Positions 42,100 through 50,563 of a stretch of 64,000 nucleotides of DNA are shown in pieces. The first letter of the stretch is position 1. Each line of letters opens with the position of its first letter. Both the position numbers and the translations under genes were made by a program. Under the pieces are notes generated by a model. The model was not told the origin of the DNA. It did no database searches and saw only the letters and a program-made list of their open reading frames with translations. The stretch comes from Streptomyces cyanogenus (lineage in GTDB: Bacteria > Actinomycetota > Actinomycetes > Streptomycetales > Streptomycetaceae). The stretch lies in the NCBI RefSeq assembly GCF_017526105.1, contig NZ_CP071839.1, positions 4,146,001 to 4,210,000 of the forward strand, read 5' to 3'.

Positions 42100-44406
42100 A
42101 TGAGGCAGCAAGACACCCAGGCAGACGCACAGGCAGACGTCCACCCGTCACCGGCCACCGCCCCCGGCACAGGCGCTGCCGGCCGCGGCGACAGCCCGCA
42201 CCCCCAGCCCTCCGTGGGCTCCCTCGCCGCGCACCGCCAGCGCGCCGTGGCCGCCGCCGTGTCCGACCTGGAACCCGACATCGACGCGGATCTCGACGCG
42301 TACCAGGAGGAGGCCCGGGCCGAGGGCGCCCCCCTGCCCCAGGGCCGCTTCCTCGACCGGGAGCGCAGCTGGCTCGCCTTCAACGAGCGCGTCCTGGAGC
42401 TGGCCGAGGACCCGAACACCCCGCTGCTGGAGCGCGCGAACTTCCTGGCGATCTTCGCCAGCAACCTGGACGAGTTCTTCATGGTCCGGGTGGCCGGCCT
42501 GAAGCGCCGTATCGCCACCGGCGTCGCCACCCGCTCCGCCTCCGGGCTCCAGCCGCGCGAGGTCCTGGAGATGATCTGGGCCCGCTCCCGGGAGCTGATG
42601 GCCCGGCACGCCGCCTGCTACCACGAGGACGTCGCCCCCGCACTCGCCGACGAGGGCATCCACCTGGTCCGCTGGTCGGAGCTGACCGAGAAGGAGCAGG
42701 CCCGCCTCTTCACGCTCTTCCGGCACCAGATCTTCCCGGTGCTCACCCCGCTGGCCGTCGACCCCGCGCACCCCTTCCCGTACATCTCCGGCCTCTCCCT
42801 GAACCTGGCCGTCGTCGTGCGGAACCCGGTCAGCGGCCACAAGCACTTCGCCCGCGTGAAGGTGCCGCCGCTGCTGACCCGCTTCCTGGAGGCCTCCCCG
42901 GGCCGCTACGTCCCCATCGAGGACGTCATCGCCGCCCCCAACCACCTGGAAGAGCTGTTCCCGGGCATGGAGATCCTGGAGCACCACGCCTTCCGGATCA
43001 CCCGCAACGAGGACCTGGAGGTCGAGGAGGACGACGCCGAGAACCTCCTCCAGGCCCTGGAGAAGGAACTCATGCGGCGCCGCTTCGGCCCGCCCGTGCG
43101 CCTGGAGGTCGAGGAGTCCATCGACCGCGAGGTGCTGGACCTGCTGGTCCGCGAGCTGAAGATCTCCGAGGCCGAGGTCTACCCGCTGCCCGGCCCGCTC
43201 GACCTCACCGGCCTCTTCCGCATCCACGGCCTCGACCGGCCGGAGCTGAAGTACCCGAAGTTCGTCGCCGGCACCCACCGCGACCTCGCCGAGGTCGAGT
43301 CGGCCTCCCCGCCCGACATCTTCGCGGCCCTGCGCGCCCGGGACGTGCTCCTGCACCACCCGTACGACAGCTTCTCCACCTCCGTGCAGGCCTTCCTGGA
43401 GCAGGCGGCGGCCGACCCCGACGTCCTCGCCATCAAGCAGACCCTGTACCGCACCTCCGGCGACTCCCCCATCGTCGACGCCCTCATCGACGCCGCCGAG
43501 TCCGGCAAGCAGGTCCTCGTCCTGGTCGAGATCAAGGCCCGCTTCGACGAGCACGCCAACATCAAGTGGGCGCGCAAGCTGGAGGAGGCCGGCTGTCACG
43601 TCGTCTACGGCCTGGTCGGCCTGAAGACGCACTGCAAGCTGTCCCTGGTGGTCCGCCAGGAGGGCGACACCCTGCGCCGCTACAGCCACGTCGGCACCGG
43701 CAACTACCACCCGAAGACCGCCCGCCTGTACGAGGACCTCGGCCTGCTCACCGCCGACCCGCAGGTCGGCGCGGACCTGTCCGACCTGTTCAACCGGCTG
43801 TCCGGCTACTCGCGCCGCGAGACCTACCGCCGCCTGCTGGTGGCCCCCAAGTCGCTGCGCGACGGCCTGGTCGCGCGGATCGACAAGGAGGTCCAGCACC
43901 ACCGGGCGGGCCGTCCGGCCTTCGTCCGCATCAAGGTCAACTCGATGGTGGACGAGGCGGTCATCGACGCGCTCTACCGGGCCTCCCAGGCGGGCGTACC
44001 GGTCGACATCTGGGTGCGGGGCATCTGCGCCGTCCGCCCGGGCGTCACGGGCCTGTCGGAGAACATCCGGGTCCGCTCCATCCTCGGCCGTTTCCTGGAG
44101 CACTCCCGGGTCTTCGCCTTCGGCAACGGCGGCGAGCCCGAGGTGTGGATCGGCAGCGCCGACATGATGCACCGCAACCTCGACCGCCGGATAGAGGCCC
44201 TGGTCCGAGTGGTCGACCCCGGCCACCGCGCGGCCCTCAACCGGCTGCTGGACACCGGCATGTCCGACAGCACCGCCTCCTGGCACCTCGGCCCGGACGG
44301 CGAGTGGACCCGGCACGCGACCGACACGGACGGCCAGCCCCTGCGCAACGTCCAGGAGATGCTCATAGACGCCCGGAGGCGCCGGCGTGGCACAGCAACA
44401 CCTTGA
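42100..44406 (+). CDS. ppk: Polyphosphate kinase Ppk1
   Basis: A 768-residue enzyme that reversibly makes polyphosphate from ATP. The N-domain begins RFLDRERSWLAFNERVLELA with NLDEFFMVRVAGLK. The catalytic part has YRTSGDSPIVDALIDAAESG, HANIKWARKLE and the autophosphorylated His in YSHVGTGNYHPKTARLYEDLG. The C-terminal phospholipase-D-like part ends with GSADMMHRNLDRRIE. The chosen ATG gives a length close to S. lividans/S. coelicolor Ppk. An in-frame ATG 41 codons upstream (41977) would only add a Pro/Ala-rich tail. The CHAD gene starts inside its last codons. Confidence 0.93.
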   Translation: MRQQDTQADAQADVHPSPATAPGTGAAGRGDSPHPQPSVGSLAAHRQRAVAAAVSDLEPDIDADLDAYQEEARAEGAPLPQGRFLDRERSWLAFNERVLELAEDPNTPLLERANFLAIFASNLDEFFMVRVAGLKRRIATGVATRSASGLQPREVLEMIWARSRELMARHAACYHEDVAPALADEGIHLVRWSELTEKEQARLFTLFRHQIFPVLTPLAVDPAHPFPYISGLSLNLAVVVRNPVSGHKHFARVKVPPLLTRFLEASPGRYVPIEDVIAAPNHLEELFPGMEILEHHAFRITRNEDLEVEEDDAENLLQALEKELMRRRFGPPVRLEVEESIDREVLDLLVRELKISEAEVYPLPGPLDLTGLFRIHGLDRPELKYPKFVAGTHRDLAEVESASPPDIFAALRARDVLLHHPYDSFSTSVQAFLEQAAADPDVLAIKQTLYRTSGDSPIVDALIDAAESGKQVLVLVEIKARFDEHANIKWARKLEEAGCHVVYGLVGLKTHCKLSLVVRQEGDTLRRYSHVGTGNYHPKTARLYEDLGLLTADPQVGADLSDLFNRLSGYSRRETYRRLLVAPKSLRDGLVARIDKEVQHHRAGRPAFVRIKVNSMVDEAVIDALYRASQAGVPVDIWVRGICAVRPGVTGLSENIRVRSILGRFLEHSRVFAFGNGGEPEVWIGSADMMHRNLDRRIEALVRVVDPGHRAALNRLLDTGMSDSTASWHLGPDGEWTRHATDTDGQPLRNVQEMLIDARRRRRGTATP

Positions 44407-45532
44407 CCCGACGGACCCCACGGCCGAGGCGGTGACCGGCGACGCCCTCGCGGACTATCTGCGCGCCCGGGCCACGGAGTTCCTCCGCGCCCTGCGCCTG
44501 CACCGGGAGGGCGGCGCGGAGGGGTCCGTCGACGCGGCCCGCGCGCTGCGCCGCTCGGCCCGCCGCATCAGCGGCAGCCTGCACACCTTCCGCCCCCTCC
44601 TCGACCCCGACTGGTCCGAGGAGATCCGCCCGGAACTGGCCTGGCTGTCGGGCACCCTGGGCCTGGAGCACGCGTACGAGGCACGCCTGGAGCGGCTGTT
44701 GCTGGCGCTGCACCGGTTGTCGGGTGCGACGGCCCTGCCCGCACAGGCCGTGGACGTCGCCGTGGCCGCGGGCAGCCGTGCCGCCCGGGTGGGCGGTGGG
44801 GGTGTCTCCGCGCGGGCGAAGCAGAGCGCGGGGGAGGCGCCGGCCGGCACCGGTGGCCCTGCCGACCGGACGGCGACGGCGGAACGCGGCAACCTCACCG
44901 TGGGCGCGGCCAAAGCGGGCGCCCTGCTGGAGCGCCAGCTCACCCTGGCCCGGACAAGGGCCCACTCCACCGCCCTGCAGGCACTCGGATCGAGCCGCTT
45001 CCACGCCGTGGCCGACAGGGTCGCCGTACTCGCCAGCGAAGTCCCCCTCACGCCCGCCGCGCCCACCACCGGCCTGTACCCCCTCGCCGCCGCGGCCCAG
45101 GAGCGCCTCACGGACGCCGTCGCCGCGCTCCCGCTGGTCACCGCCGGCCACCCCTACAACGCCGAGGCCCTGGTCCACGGCCTGTCCCCGGACCCGTCCC
45201 CGCATCCCCAGGACGGCCCCTGGCACCAGGTACGGCTGCTGCTGCGCCTGCACCGGTACGCCCGTGAGGTGCTGCTCGGCGCCCGCTCCGGCACGGACGT
45301 ACGGCTGCTGACGGCGGGCCAGGCGCTGAACCGGCACCGCGACGCCTCGGAGGCGGCCGCGGCGGCGGCGCAGGCGGCCCGTACCCCCCGGATCACCCCG
45401 GCGACCGCCTACGCGCTCGGCGTGCTCCACGCCGACCAGCGGCACGAGGTGGAGGCGGCCCGTTTCGCGTTCCAGCAGGCCTGGCAGAAGCAGACCGTCA
45501 ACGCACCCCTGAGCCAGGAGGAGGCGGTGTGA
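44387..45532 (+). CDS. CHAD domain protein, probable polyphosphate-binding
   Basis: A 381-residue all-helical protein with the conserved His/Arg pattern of CHAD domains (ALRRSARRISGSLHTFRPLL near the N-terminus; RFHAVADRVAV in the middle; RLLLRLHRYAREVLL later). CHAD domains bind polyphosphate through these basic helices. A Gly/Ala-rich insertion (about 125-165) divides it. GTG start with GGAGG 7 nt upstream, overlapping the ppk stop by 20 bp, so expression is coupled to polyphosphate synthesis. Confidence 0.9.
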   Translation: MAQQHLDPTDPTAEAVTGDALADYLRARATEFLRALRLHREGGAEGSVDAARALRRSARRISGSLHTFRPLLDPDWSEEIRPELAWLSGTLGLEHAYEARLERLLLALHRLSGATALPAQAVDVAVAAGSRAARVGGGGVSARAKQSAGEAPAGTGGPADRTATAERGNLTVGAAKAGALLERQLTLARTRAHSTALQALGSSRFHAVADRVAVLASEVPLTPAAPTTGLYPLAAAAQERLTDAVAALPLVTAGHPYNAEALVHGLSPDPSPHPQDGPWHQVRLLLRLHRYAREVLLGARSGTDVRLLTAGQALNRHRDASEAAAAAAQAARTPRITPATAYALGVLHADQRHEVEAARFAFQQAWQKQTVNAPLSQEEAV

Positions 45533-45942
45533 ACGACACCGTGGTCCAGGCGGCCGGCTGCGTGCTGTGGCGCCGCTCCCCGGTCTCCGGCGACCTGGAG
45601 ATCTGTCTGGTCCACCGGCCGAAGTACGACGACTGGTCCCACCCCAAGGGCAAGCTCCGACGGGGTGAGGACCCGCTCGCCGGCGCGCTGCGCGAGGTCG
45701 CGGAGGAGACCGGGTACACGGCCGAACCCGGCGGCGAGCTGCCGGCCGTGCACTACTCGACGGGCGGCCGCCCGAAGCGGGTGCGGTACTGGGCGGCCGA
45801 GGCGGTTTCCGGCCGCTTCACGCCGAACTCCGAGGTGGACCGCATCCTGTGGCTCGCCCCGGCCGCGGCCCGGTCCCGGCTCACCCAGCCCCGCGACTGC
45901 GACCTGGTGGACGTGCTGCTGCGGGCCCTGGAGCACCGGTGA
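45529..45942 (+). CDS. Nudix (MutT-like) hydrolase
   Basis: A 137-residue protein with a complete Nudix box (from GKLRRGEDP to REVAEETGY; Gx5Ex7REUxEExGU). It begins with a GTG overlapping the CHAD stop (GTGA). Mycobacterial MutT1 couples such a domain to a histidine-phosphatase domain; here only the Nudix part exists. Substrates could be 8-oxo-dGTP, diadenosine polyphosphates or diphosphoinositol-like molecules; the ppk-CHAD context favours a polyphosphorylated substrate. Confidence 0.9.
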   Translation: MNDTVVQAAGCVLWRRSPVSGDLEICLVHRPKYDDWSHPKGKLRRGEDPLAGALREVAEETGYTAEPGGELPAVHYSTGGRPKRVRYWAAEAVSGRFTPNSEVDRILWLAPAAARSRLTQPRDCDLVDVLLRALEHR

Positions 45943-45965
45943 CGGCCGCCCGGGGCGGATGACCG

Positions 45966-46151
45966 CTACCGGCCCGCCGTGTGCCCCTCCGCGTCCGCTC
46001 GGGCCTGGCTGCGGGCCCGGCGGGCGGGGCCGCGCCAGCCGCATGTGCACCGGGCCACACAGAAACGGCCCTGCTCGTTCGTCGTCGTGAGGTGTTCCTG
46101 TCCCGGCCGGGCACGTTCCGGCCCGTCCTCCGGTACCGCGGTGACTGCCAC
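45966..46151 (-). CDS. 61-aa actinobacterial protein with CTCGWRGPARRAR motif
   Basis: A small basic protein on the strand opposite its neighbours. The C-terminal half contains RFCVARCTCGWRGPARRARS followed by QARADAEGH, with three close Cys and a conserved-looking Trp and Arg stretch, suggesting a small zinc or nucleic-acid-binding unit. I recall this motif in many actinobacterial short proteins. The GTG start lies 7 nt after TAACGT, consistent with a leaderless mRNA. Convergent with the Nudix gene (23-bp gap). Confidence 0.65.
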   Translation of the reverse strand: MAVTAVPEDGPERARPGQEHLTTTNEQGRFCVARCTCGWRGPARRARSQARADAEGHTAGR

Positions 46152-46292
46152 GCCGAGAACGTTACCCAGCCGCGGACAGAGGGGTGCGTCCGGATCCGCG
46201 GCTCCCTGCGGCGCGTGACGGCGTCCGCTACCCGTCGTTAACCGGACGACGGGGGGCCGTGACGGAACACACCGGCTGGGGGTAGGCAGGCG

Positions 46293-47153
46293 ATGGATCG
46301 GCGGCAGCACAGGCACGCGGGCAGGACGGCCGTCGCGGTGGGCATCCTCCTCGGCCTCGGAGCGGGCGCCACGGGCTGTTCCGGCAGCAGGGCCGCCGCC
46401 GAGGACGTCAAGGGCGCCGGCGACCCCGTCAGGGCCCTGTACCGGGCCGCCGACGCGCTGCGCGACGCGGGCACTTCCAAGGCCACCACCTCGATGGAGA
46501 TGGCCACCGGCGGCACCCGGGTCACCATCCGCGGCAAGGGCGTCCACGACTACCGGCGCCGCCTCGGCCGGCTCATCGTGATGCTCCCCGAGGACCCCAC
46601 CGGTGCCGCCGAGCACCGGCCCATCACCGAACTCCTCGCCCCGGGCGCCCTGTTCATGAAGAACCGGGGCGCGGGCGTGCCCGCCGACAAGTGGGTGCGG
46701 GTGGAGACGGCGACCCTGTCCGACGGCAATCTGGTCACCGGCGGCGCGACCGACCCGTACACGGCGGCCGAGGTGCTGCGCGGGGCCCGGGAGGCCGCCT
46801 TCGTCGGCCGGACGAAGGTCGCCGGCACGGCGGTACGGCACTACCGGGGCATCGCCGATCTCGGCCGCGCGTCCCGGTACGCCGCCGCCGGCGACCGGGC
46901 GGCACTGGCCGCGGCGGCGAAAGGGTTCGCCACGGCCCAGGTGCCGTTCGACGCCTACCTGGACGACCAGGGCCGCATCCGCAAGCTGCGGCAGCGGTTC
47001 AGCTTCGTCAACGGCCGCCAGAAGACCTCCGTGGAGGTCGCCTCGACGCTGCTGCTGTACGGCTTCGGCACACCCGCCGACGTACGGCTGCCGCCCGCGG
47101 CGGACATCTACGCGGGGCGGATCGCCGAGGAGGGCAGCGGTGGCGGCGCCTGA
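46293..47153 (+). CDS. Lipoprotein of unknown function
   Basis: A 286-residue exported lipoprotein. The signal peptide has basic RRQHRHAGR, a hydrophobic core and a lipobox-like GATGC at about residue 29. The mature part is beta-rich in style (TSMEMATGGTRVTIRGKG, RRLGRLIVMLP) with a central PITELLAPGALFMKNRG and later VPFDAYLDDQGRIRKLRQRF, reminiscent of LppX/LprG-like lipid-binding folds, but this is only an impression. No partner is obvious. Confidence 0.75.
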   Translation: MDRRQHRHAGRTAVAVGILLGLGAGATGCSGSRAAAEDVKGAGDPVRALYRAADALRDAGTSKATTSMEMATGGTRVTIRGKGVHDYRRRLGRLIVMLPEDPTGAAEHRPITELLAPGALFMKNRGAGVPADKWVRVETATLSDGNLVTGGATDPYTAAEVLRGAREAAFVGRTKVAGTAVRHYRGIADLGRASRYAAAGDRAALAAAAKGFATAQVPFDAYLDDQGRIRKLRQRFSFVNGRQKTSVEVASTLLLYGFGTPADVRLPPAADIYAGRIAEEGSGGGA

Positions 47154-47270
47154 AACCGGCCAGTCACTAGTCCGGGACGCCACCCCGTAAGTAGCCCGTC
47201 CGTGCCATGCGCGGTGTGTAGAGCGCTGCCTACCCTAGGGAGCGGTGACGGCAGAGGAGAGGTGAGACGG

Positions 47271-47432
47271 GTGGCTCCGGTCGGCGGCACGGCGGTTCAG
47301 GACCACGTGGCCCTCGCCGAGATCGAGCTGTGCGGAGAGCTGATCATCGCGGCCTCGGCCGCCGAGGACCGGCTCAGCCTGGAGAGCATCGACGCGGTGC
47401 TGCGCGTGGCCGAGGAGCGAAATCCGGACTGA
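47271..47432 (+). CDS. 53-aa conserved small acidic protein
   Basis: A short protein with a helical core EIELCGELIIAASAAEDRL followed by SLESIDAVLRVAEE. The GTG start has GAGG about 8 nt upstream; the frame is open 23 codons further upstream without a good site. Similar short proteins occur in other streptomycetes (from memory). Function unknown. It lies between the lipoprotein and csoR. Confidence 0.6.
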   Translation: MAPVGGTAVQDHVALAEIELCGELIIAASAAEDRLSLESIDAVLRVAEERNPD

Positions 47433-47476
47433 ACCGGATCCGGGTCCCCGACCGGGACCCGCGCGATCCGGACGGC

Positions 47477-47785
47477 TCAGCTGCGCAGCAGGCGGCCGAT
47501 CGCCTTCGTGGCCTCCTCCACCTTCGCGTCGATCTCGTCACCGCCCTTGAGAGCCGCGTCCGCGACGCAGTGCCGCAGGTGCTCCTCCAGCAGTTGCAGC
47601 GCGAAGGACTGCAGGGCCTTGGTGGAGGCGGAGACCTGCGTGAGTATGTCGATGCAGTACGTGTCCTCCTCCACCATCCGCTGCAGGCCGCGGATCTGCC
47701 CCTCGATCCGGCGCAGCCGCTTGAGGTGCTCGTCCTTCTGCTTGTGGTAGCCGTGCGTGGCGCCGGCCTCGGTCGTCGTCGTCAT
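47477..47785 (-). CDS. csoR: CsoR, copper-sensing repressor
   Basis: A 102-residue all-helical CsoR/RcnR-family repressor. The copper ligands are present: Cys in DTYCIDIL, and His and Cys in LEEHLRHC, the C-H-C set of CsoR. The helix HLKRLRRIEGQIRGLQRMVEED is diagnostic. CsoR lets go of DNA when Cu(I) binds, allowing copper-export genes to be expressed. The ATG giving MTTTTEAG was preferred to an upstream in-frame ATG that would place the operator inside the gene. A GC/AT palindrome upstream matches CsoR sites. No copper ATPase is adjacent. Confidence 0.92.
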   Translation of the reverse strand: MTTTTEAGATHGYHKQKDEHLKRLRRIEGQIRGLQRMVEEDTYCIDILTQVSASTKALQSFALQLLEEHLRHCVADAALKGGDEIDAKVEEATKAIGRLLRS

Positions 47786-47831
47786 CGCGGGCCTCCGTCT
47801 CGGGACGAGCTCCGGACACAAAACGGTATAC

Positions 47832-47848
47832 ATACCCCTAGCGGGTAT
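47832..47848. promoter_or_regulatory. CsoR operator
   Basis: ATACCC-CTAGC-GGGTAT is a perfect 6-bp inverted repeat around CTAGC, within a TATA-rich stretch, 46 bp upstream of the csoR start. The layout (ATACCC/GGGTAT) fits known CsoR boxes, so csoR is probably autoregulated. Confidence 0.8.
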
Positions 47849-48003
47849 ATCGTAACGAACTTTCCGGGGTAGAGGGCCCTTCGTCCGCCCCCGTGCCGAC
47901 CACTCTGCCCGATGGGCGACACTGGGATGCGGCCCGATAGCCGTGGCCGGATGATGCGCCTAGCATCAGCCTGACCGAAACCGAAGCACCCCGAGGACCC
48001 CAC

Positions 48004-48624
48004 GTGCGCTTTCGTCTGACCCCCAGGGAGACGAGCTTCTACGACATGTTCGCCGCGTCCGCGGACAACATCGTCACCGGCTCGAAACTCCTGATGGAAC
48101 TGCTCGGGGCGGACTCCTCCGCCCGGGCCGAGATCGCAGAGCGTATGCGGGCCGCGGAACACGCAGGTGACGACGCCACGCACGCGATCTTCCACCAGCT
48201 GAACTCCTCGTTCATCACGCCGTTCGACCGCGAGGACATCTACTCCCTCGCCGGTTCCCTGGACGACATCATGGACTTCATGGAGGAGGCCGTCGACCTC
48301 GTCGTCCTCTACAACGTCGAGGAGCTGCCGAAGGGCGTCGAGCAGCAGATCGAGGTCCTGGCCCGGGCGGCCGAGCTGACGGCGGAGGCCATGCCGAACC
48401 TCCGCACCATGGACAACCTGACCGAGTACTGGATCGAGGTCAACCGGCTGGAGAACCAGGCCGACCAGATCCACCGCAAGCTGCTCGCCCACCTCTTCAA
48501 CGGCAAGTACGACGCGATCGAGGTGCTGAAGCTCAAGCAGATCGTGGACGTCCTGGAAGAGGCGGCGGACGCTTTCGAGCACGTGGCGAACACGGTGGAG
48601 ACCATCGCCGTCAAGGAGTCCTGA
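48004..48624 (+). CDS. DUF47/PhoU-like protein paired with Pit
   Basis: A 206-residue helical bundle protein of the DUF47 (PhoU-divergent) family: FYDMFAASADNIVTGSKLL, ADSSARAEIAERMRAAEHAGDDATHAIFHQLN, and the acidic metal-binding style EADQ/ENQADQIHRKLL. It precedes the phosphate permease by 7 bp and is expected to control its activity. GTG start with GAGGA 8 nt upstream. Confidence 0.9.
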   Translation: MRFRLTPRETSFYDMFAASADNIVTGSKLLMELLGADSSARAEIAERMRAAEHAGDDATHAIFHQLNSSFITPFDREDIYSLAGSLDDIMDFMEEAVDLVVLYNVEELPKGVEQQIEVLARAAELTAEAMPNLRTMDNLTEYWIEVNRLENQADQIHRKLLAHLFNGKYDAIEVLKLKQIVDVLEEAADAFEHVANTVETIAVKES

Positions 48625-48631
48625 GGCGTCG

Positions 48632-49630
48632 ATGGATATCCTCGCCCTGGTCGTGACCATCGCGGTCGCGCTCTTCTTCACGTACACGAACGGTTTCCAC
48701 GACTCGGCGAACGCGATCGCGACGTCGGTGTCGACGCGGGCGCTGACCCCGCGGGCGGCTCTCGCCATGGCCGCCGTGATGAACCTGGCCGGTGCCTTCC
48801 TGGGCTCCGGGGTCGCCAAGACGGTCAGCGAGGGCCTCATCGAGACCCCGCGGGGCTCGACCGGCATGGGGATCCTCTTCGCGGCCCTGGTGGGCGCGAT
48901 CGTCTGGAACCTGGTCACCTGGTACTTCGGCCTGCCGTCCTCCTCCTCGCACGCCCTGTTCGGCGGCATGGTGGGCGCGGCGCTGGCGGGCGGCACGACC
49001 GTGATCTGGCACGGGGTCGTCGACAAGGTCGTCATCCCGATGTTCGTGTCGCCGTTCGTGGGCCTGATCGTCGGCTACCTGGTCATGACGGCGATCCTGT
49101 GGCTCTTCCGCCGGGCCAACCCGCACAAGGCCAAGCGCGGCTTCCGGATCGCCCAGACGGTCTCCGCGGCCGGCATGGCACTGGGCCACGGTCTCCAGGA
49201 CGCCCAGAAGACGATGGGTGTCGTCGTCATGGCACTGGTGATTTCCGGCCATCAGACGTACGGCGACCCGATCCCGGTCTGGGTGAAGATCATCTGCGCG
49301 GTGATGCTGTCCCTCGGCACCTACGCCGGCGGCTGGCGCATCATGCGCACCCTGGGCCGCAAGATCATCGAACTGGACCCCCCGCAGGGTTTCGCCGCCG
49401 AGACCACGGGCGCGTCGATCATGTTCACCACGGCGTTCCTCTTCAAGGCCCCCATCTCCACGACCCACGTCATCACCTCGGCCATCATGGGCGTCGGCGC
49501 CACCAAGCGCGTCAACGCCGTCCGCTGGGGCGTGGCCAAGAACATCGTCCTGGGCTGGTTCATCACGATGCCGGCGGCGGCCCTGGTGGCCGCCCTGGCC
49601 TTCGGAGTGGTCAACCTGGTGGCCCTGTAG
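48632..49630 (+). CDS. pitH1: Low-affinity inorganic phosphate transporter (PiT family)
   Basis: A 332-residue polytopic membrane protein. It has the two PiT signature regions: FTYTNGFHDSANAIATSVST near the N-terminus and TAFLFKAPISTTHVITSAI near the C-terminus; a central loop contains GHGLQDAQKTMGVV. It imports phosphate (often as metal phosphate) using the proton gradient. In S. coelicolor the pitH1 gene has this position near pst. Co-transcribed with the DUF47 gene; a strong terminator follows. Confidence 0.9.
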   Translation: MDILALVVTIAVALFFTYTNGFHDSANAIATSVSTRALTPRAALAMAAVMNLAGAFLGSGVAKTVSEGLIETPRGSTGMGILFAALVGAIVWNLVTWYFGLPSSSSHALFGGMVGAALAGGTTVIWHGVVDKVVIPMFVSPFVGLIVGYLVMTAILWLFRRANPHKAKRGFRIAQTVSAAGMALGHGLQDAQKTMGVVVMALVISGHQTYGDPIPVWVKIICAVMLSLGTYAGGWRIMRTLGRKIIELDPPQGFAAETTGASIMFTTAFLFKAPISTTHVITSAIMGVGATKRVNAVRWGVAKNIVLGWFITMPAAALVAALAFGVVNLVAL

Positions 49631-49654
49631 CGGCCCCGCGGCCGGCAACGCAGT

Positions 49655-49689
49655 GGGCCCGCCCCCGGGAGCCGGGGGCGGGCCCTTTT
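49655..49689. terminator. Strong intrinsic terminator between pitH1 and pstB
   Basis: GGGCCCGCCCCCGG and CCGGGGGCGGGCCC form a perfect 14-bp stem with a 3-nt loop, followed by TTTT. It lies between convergent operons and can serve both. Confidence 0.92.
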
Positions 49690-49738
49690 GCGTCCTCGCG
49701 GTGGCACCGCCATGCAGCACCGCGAGGGGATCGTGGGA

Positions 49739-50515
49739 TCAGCCGAAGCGACCGGAGATGTAGTCCTCGGTGGCCTGGACGGACGGGTTGGAGAAGATCC
49801 GCTCCGTGTCGTCGATCTCGATCAGCCGGCCGGGCTGTCCGACCGCCGCCAGGTTGAAGAACGCCGTACGGTCCGAGACGCGCGCCGCCTGCTGCATGTT
49901 GTGCGTCACGATGACGATCGTGAACCGCTCCTTCAGCTCACCGATCAGGTCCTCGATGGCGAGGGTGGAGATCGGGTCCAGGGCGGAGCACGGCTCGTCC
50001 ATCAGCAGCACCTTCGGCTCGACGGCGATCGCCCGGGCGATGCACAGCCGCTGCTGCTGACCGCCGGACAGACCGGAGCCCGGCTTGTTCAGGCGGTCCT
50101 TCACCTCGTTCCAGAGGTTCGCGCCCCTGAGCGACTTCTCGACGACGTCCTCGAGCTCGCTCTTGCGGTAGCTGCCGTTCAGCCGCAGTCCCGCCGCCAC
50201 GTTGTCGAAGATCGACATCGTGGGGAACGGGTTCGGCCGCTGGAAGACCATGCCCACCTCACGGCGGACGGACACGGGGTCGACCCCGGTGCCGTACAGG
50301 TCCTCGTCGTCCAGCATCACCTTGCCCTCGACGCGGCCACCGGGCGTGACCTCGTGCATACGGTTCAGGGTGCGCAGGAAGGTCGACTTGCCGCAGCCGG
50401 AGGGGCCGATGAACGCCGTCACCGATCGCGGTTCGACGGTCATCGAGATGTCCTCGATCGCCTTGTGGGAGCCGTAGTAGGCGGTGAGTCCGCTTACGTC
50501 GATGCGCTTGGCCAT
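49739..50515 (-). CDS. pstB: Phosphate ABC transporter ATP-binding protein PstB
   Basis: A 258-residue ATPase with Walker A GPSGCGKST, signature LSGGQQQR, Walker B VLLMDEPCSALDP and the family-specific GMVFQRPNPFPTMS. It drives high-affinity phosphate import with PstA, PstC and PstS. Last gene of the operon, 48 bp after pstA. Confidence 0.96.
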   Translation of the reverse strand: MAKRIDVSGLTAYYGSHKAIEDISMTVEPRSVTAFIGPSGCGKSTFLRTLNRMHEVTPGGRVEGKVMLDDEDLYGTGVDPVSVRREVGMVFQRPNPFPTMSIFDNVAAGLRLNGSYRKSELEDVVEKSLRGANLWNEVKDRLNKPGSGLSGGQQQRLCIARAIAVEPKVLLMDEPCSALDPISTLAIEDLIGELKERFTIVIVTHNMQQAARVSDRTAFFNLAAVGQPGRLIEIDDTERIFSNPSVQATEDYISGRFG

Positions 50516-50563
50516 GTCTGCTTCACTTCCGGGAGTTCAGGCTCGGTCGCTGTGTGGCCGCGC

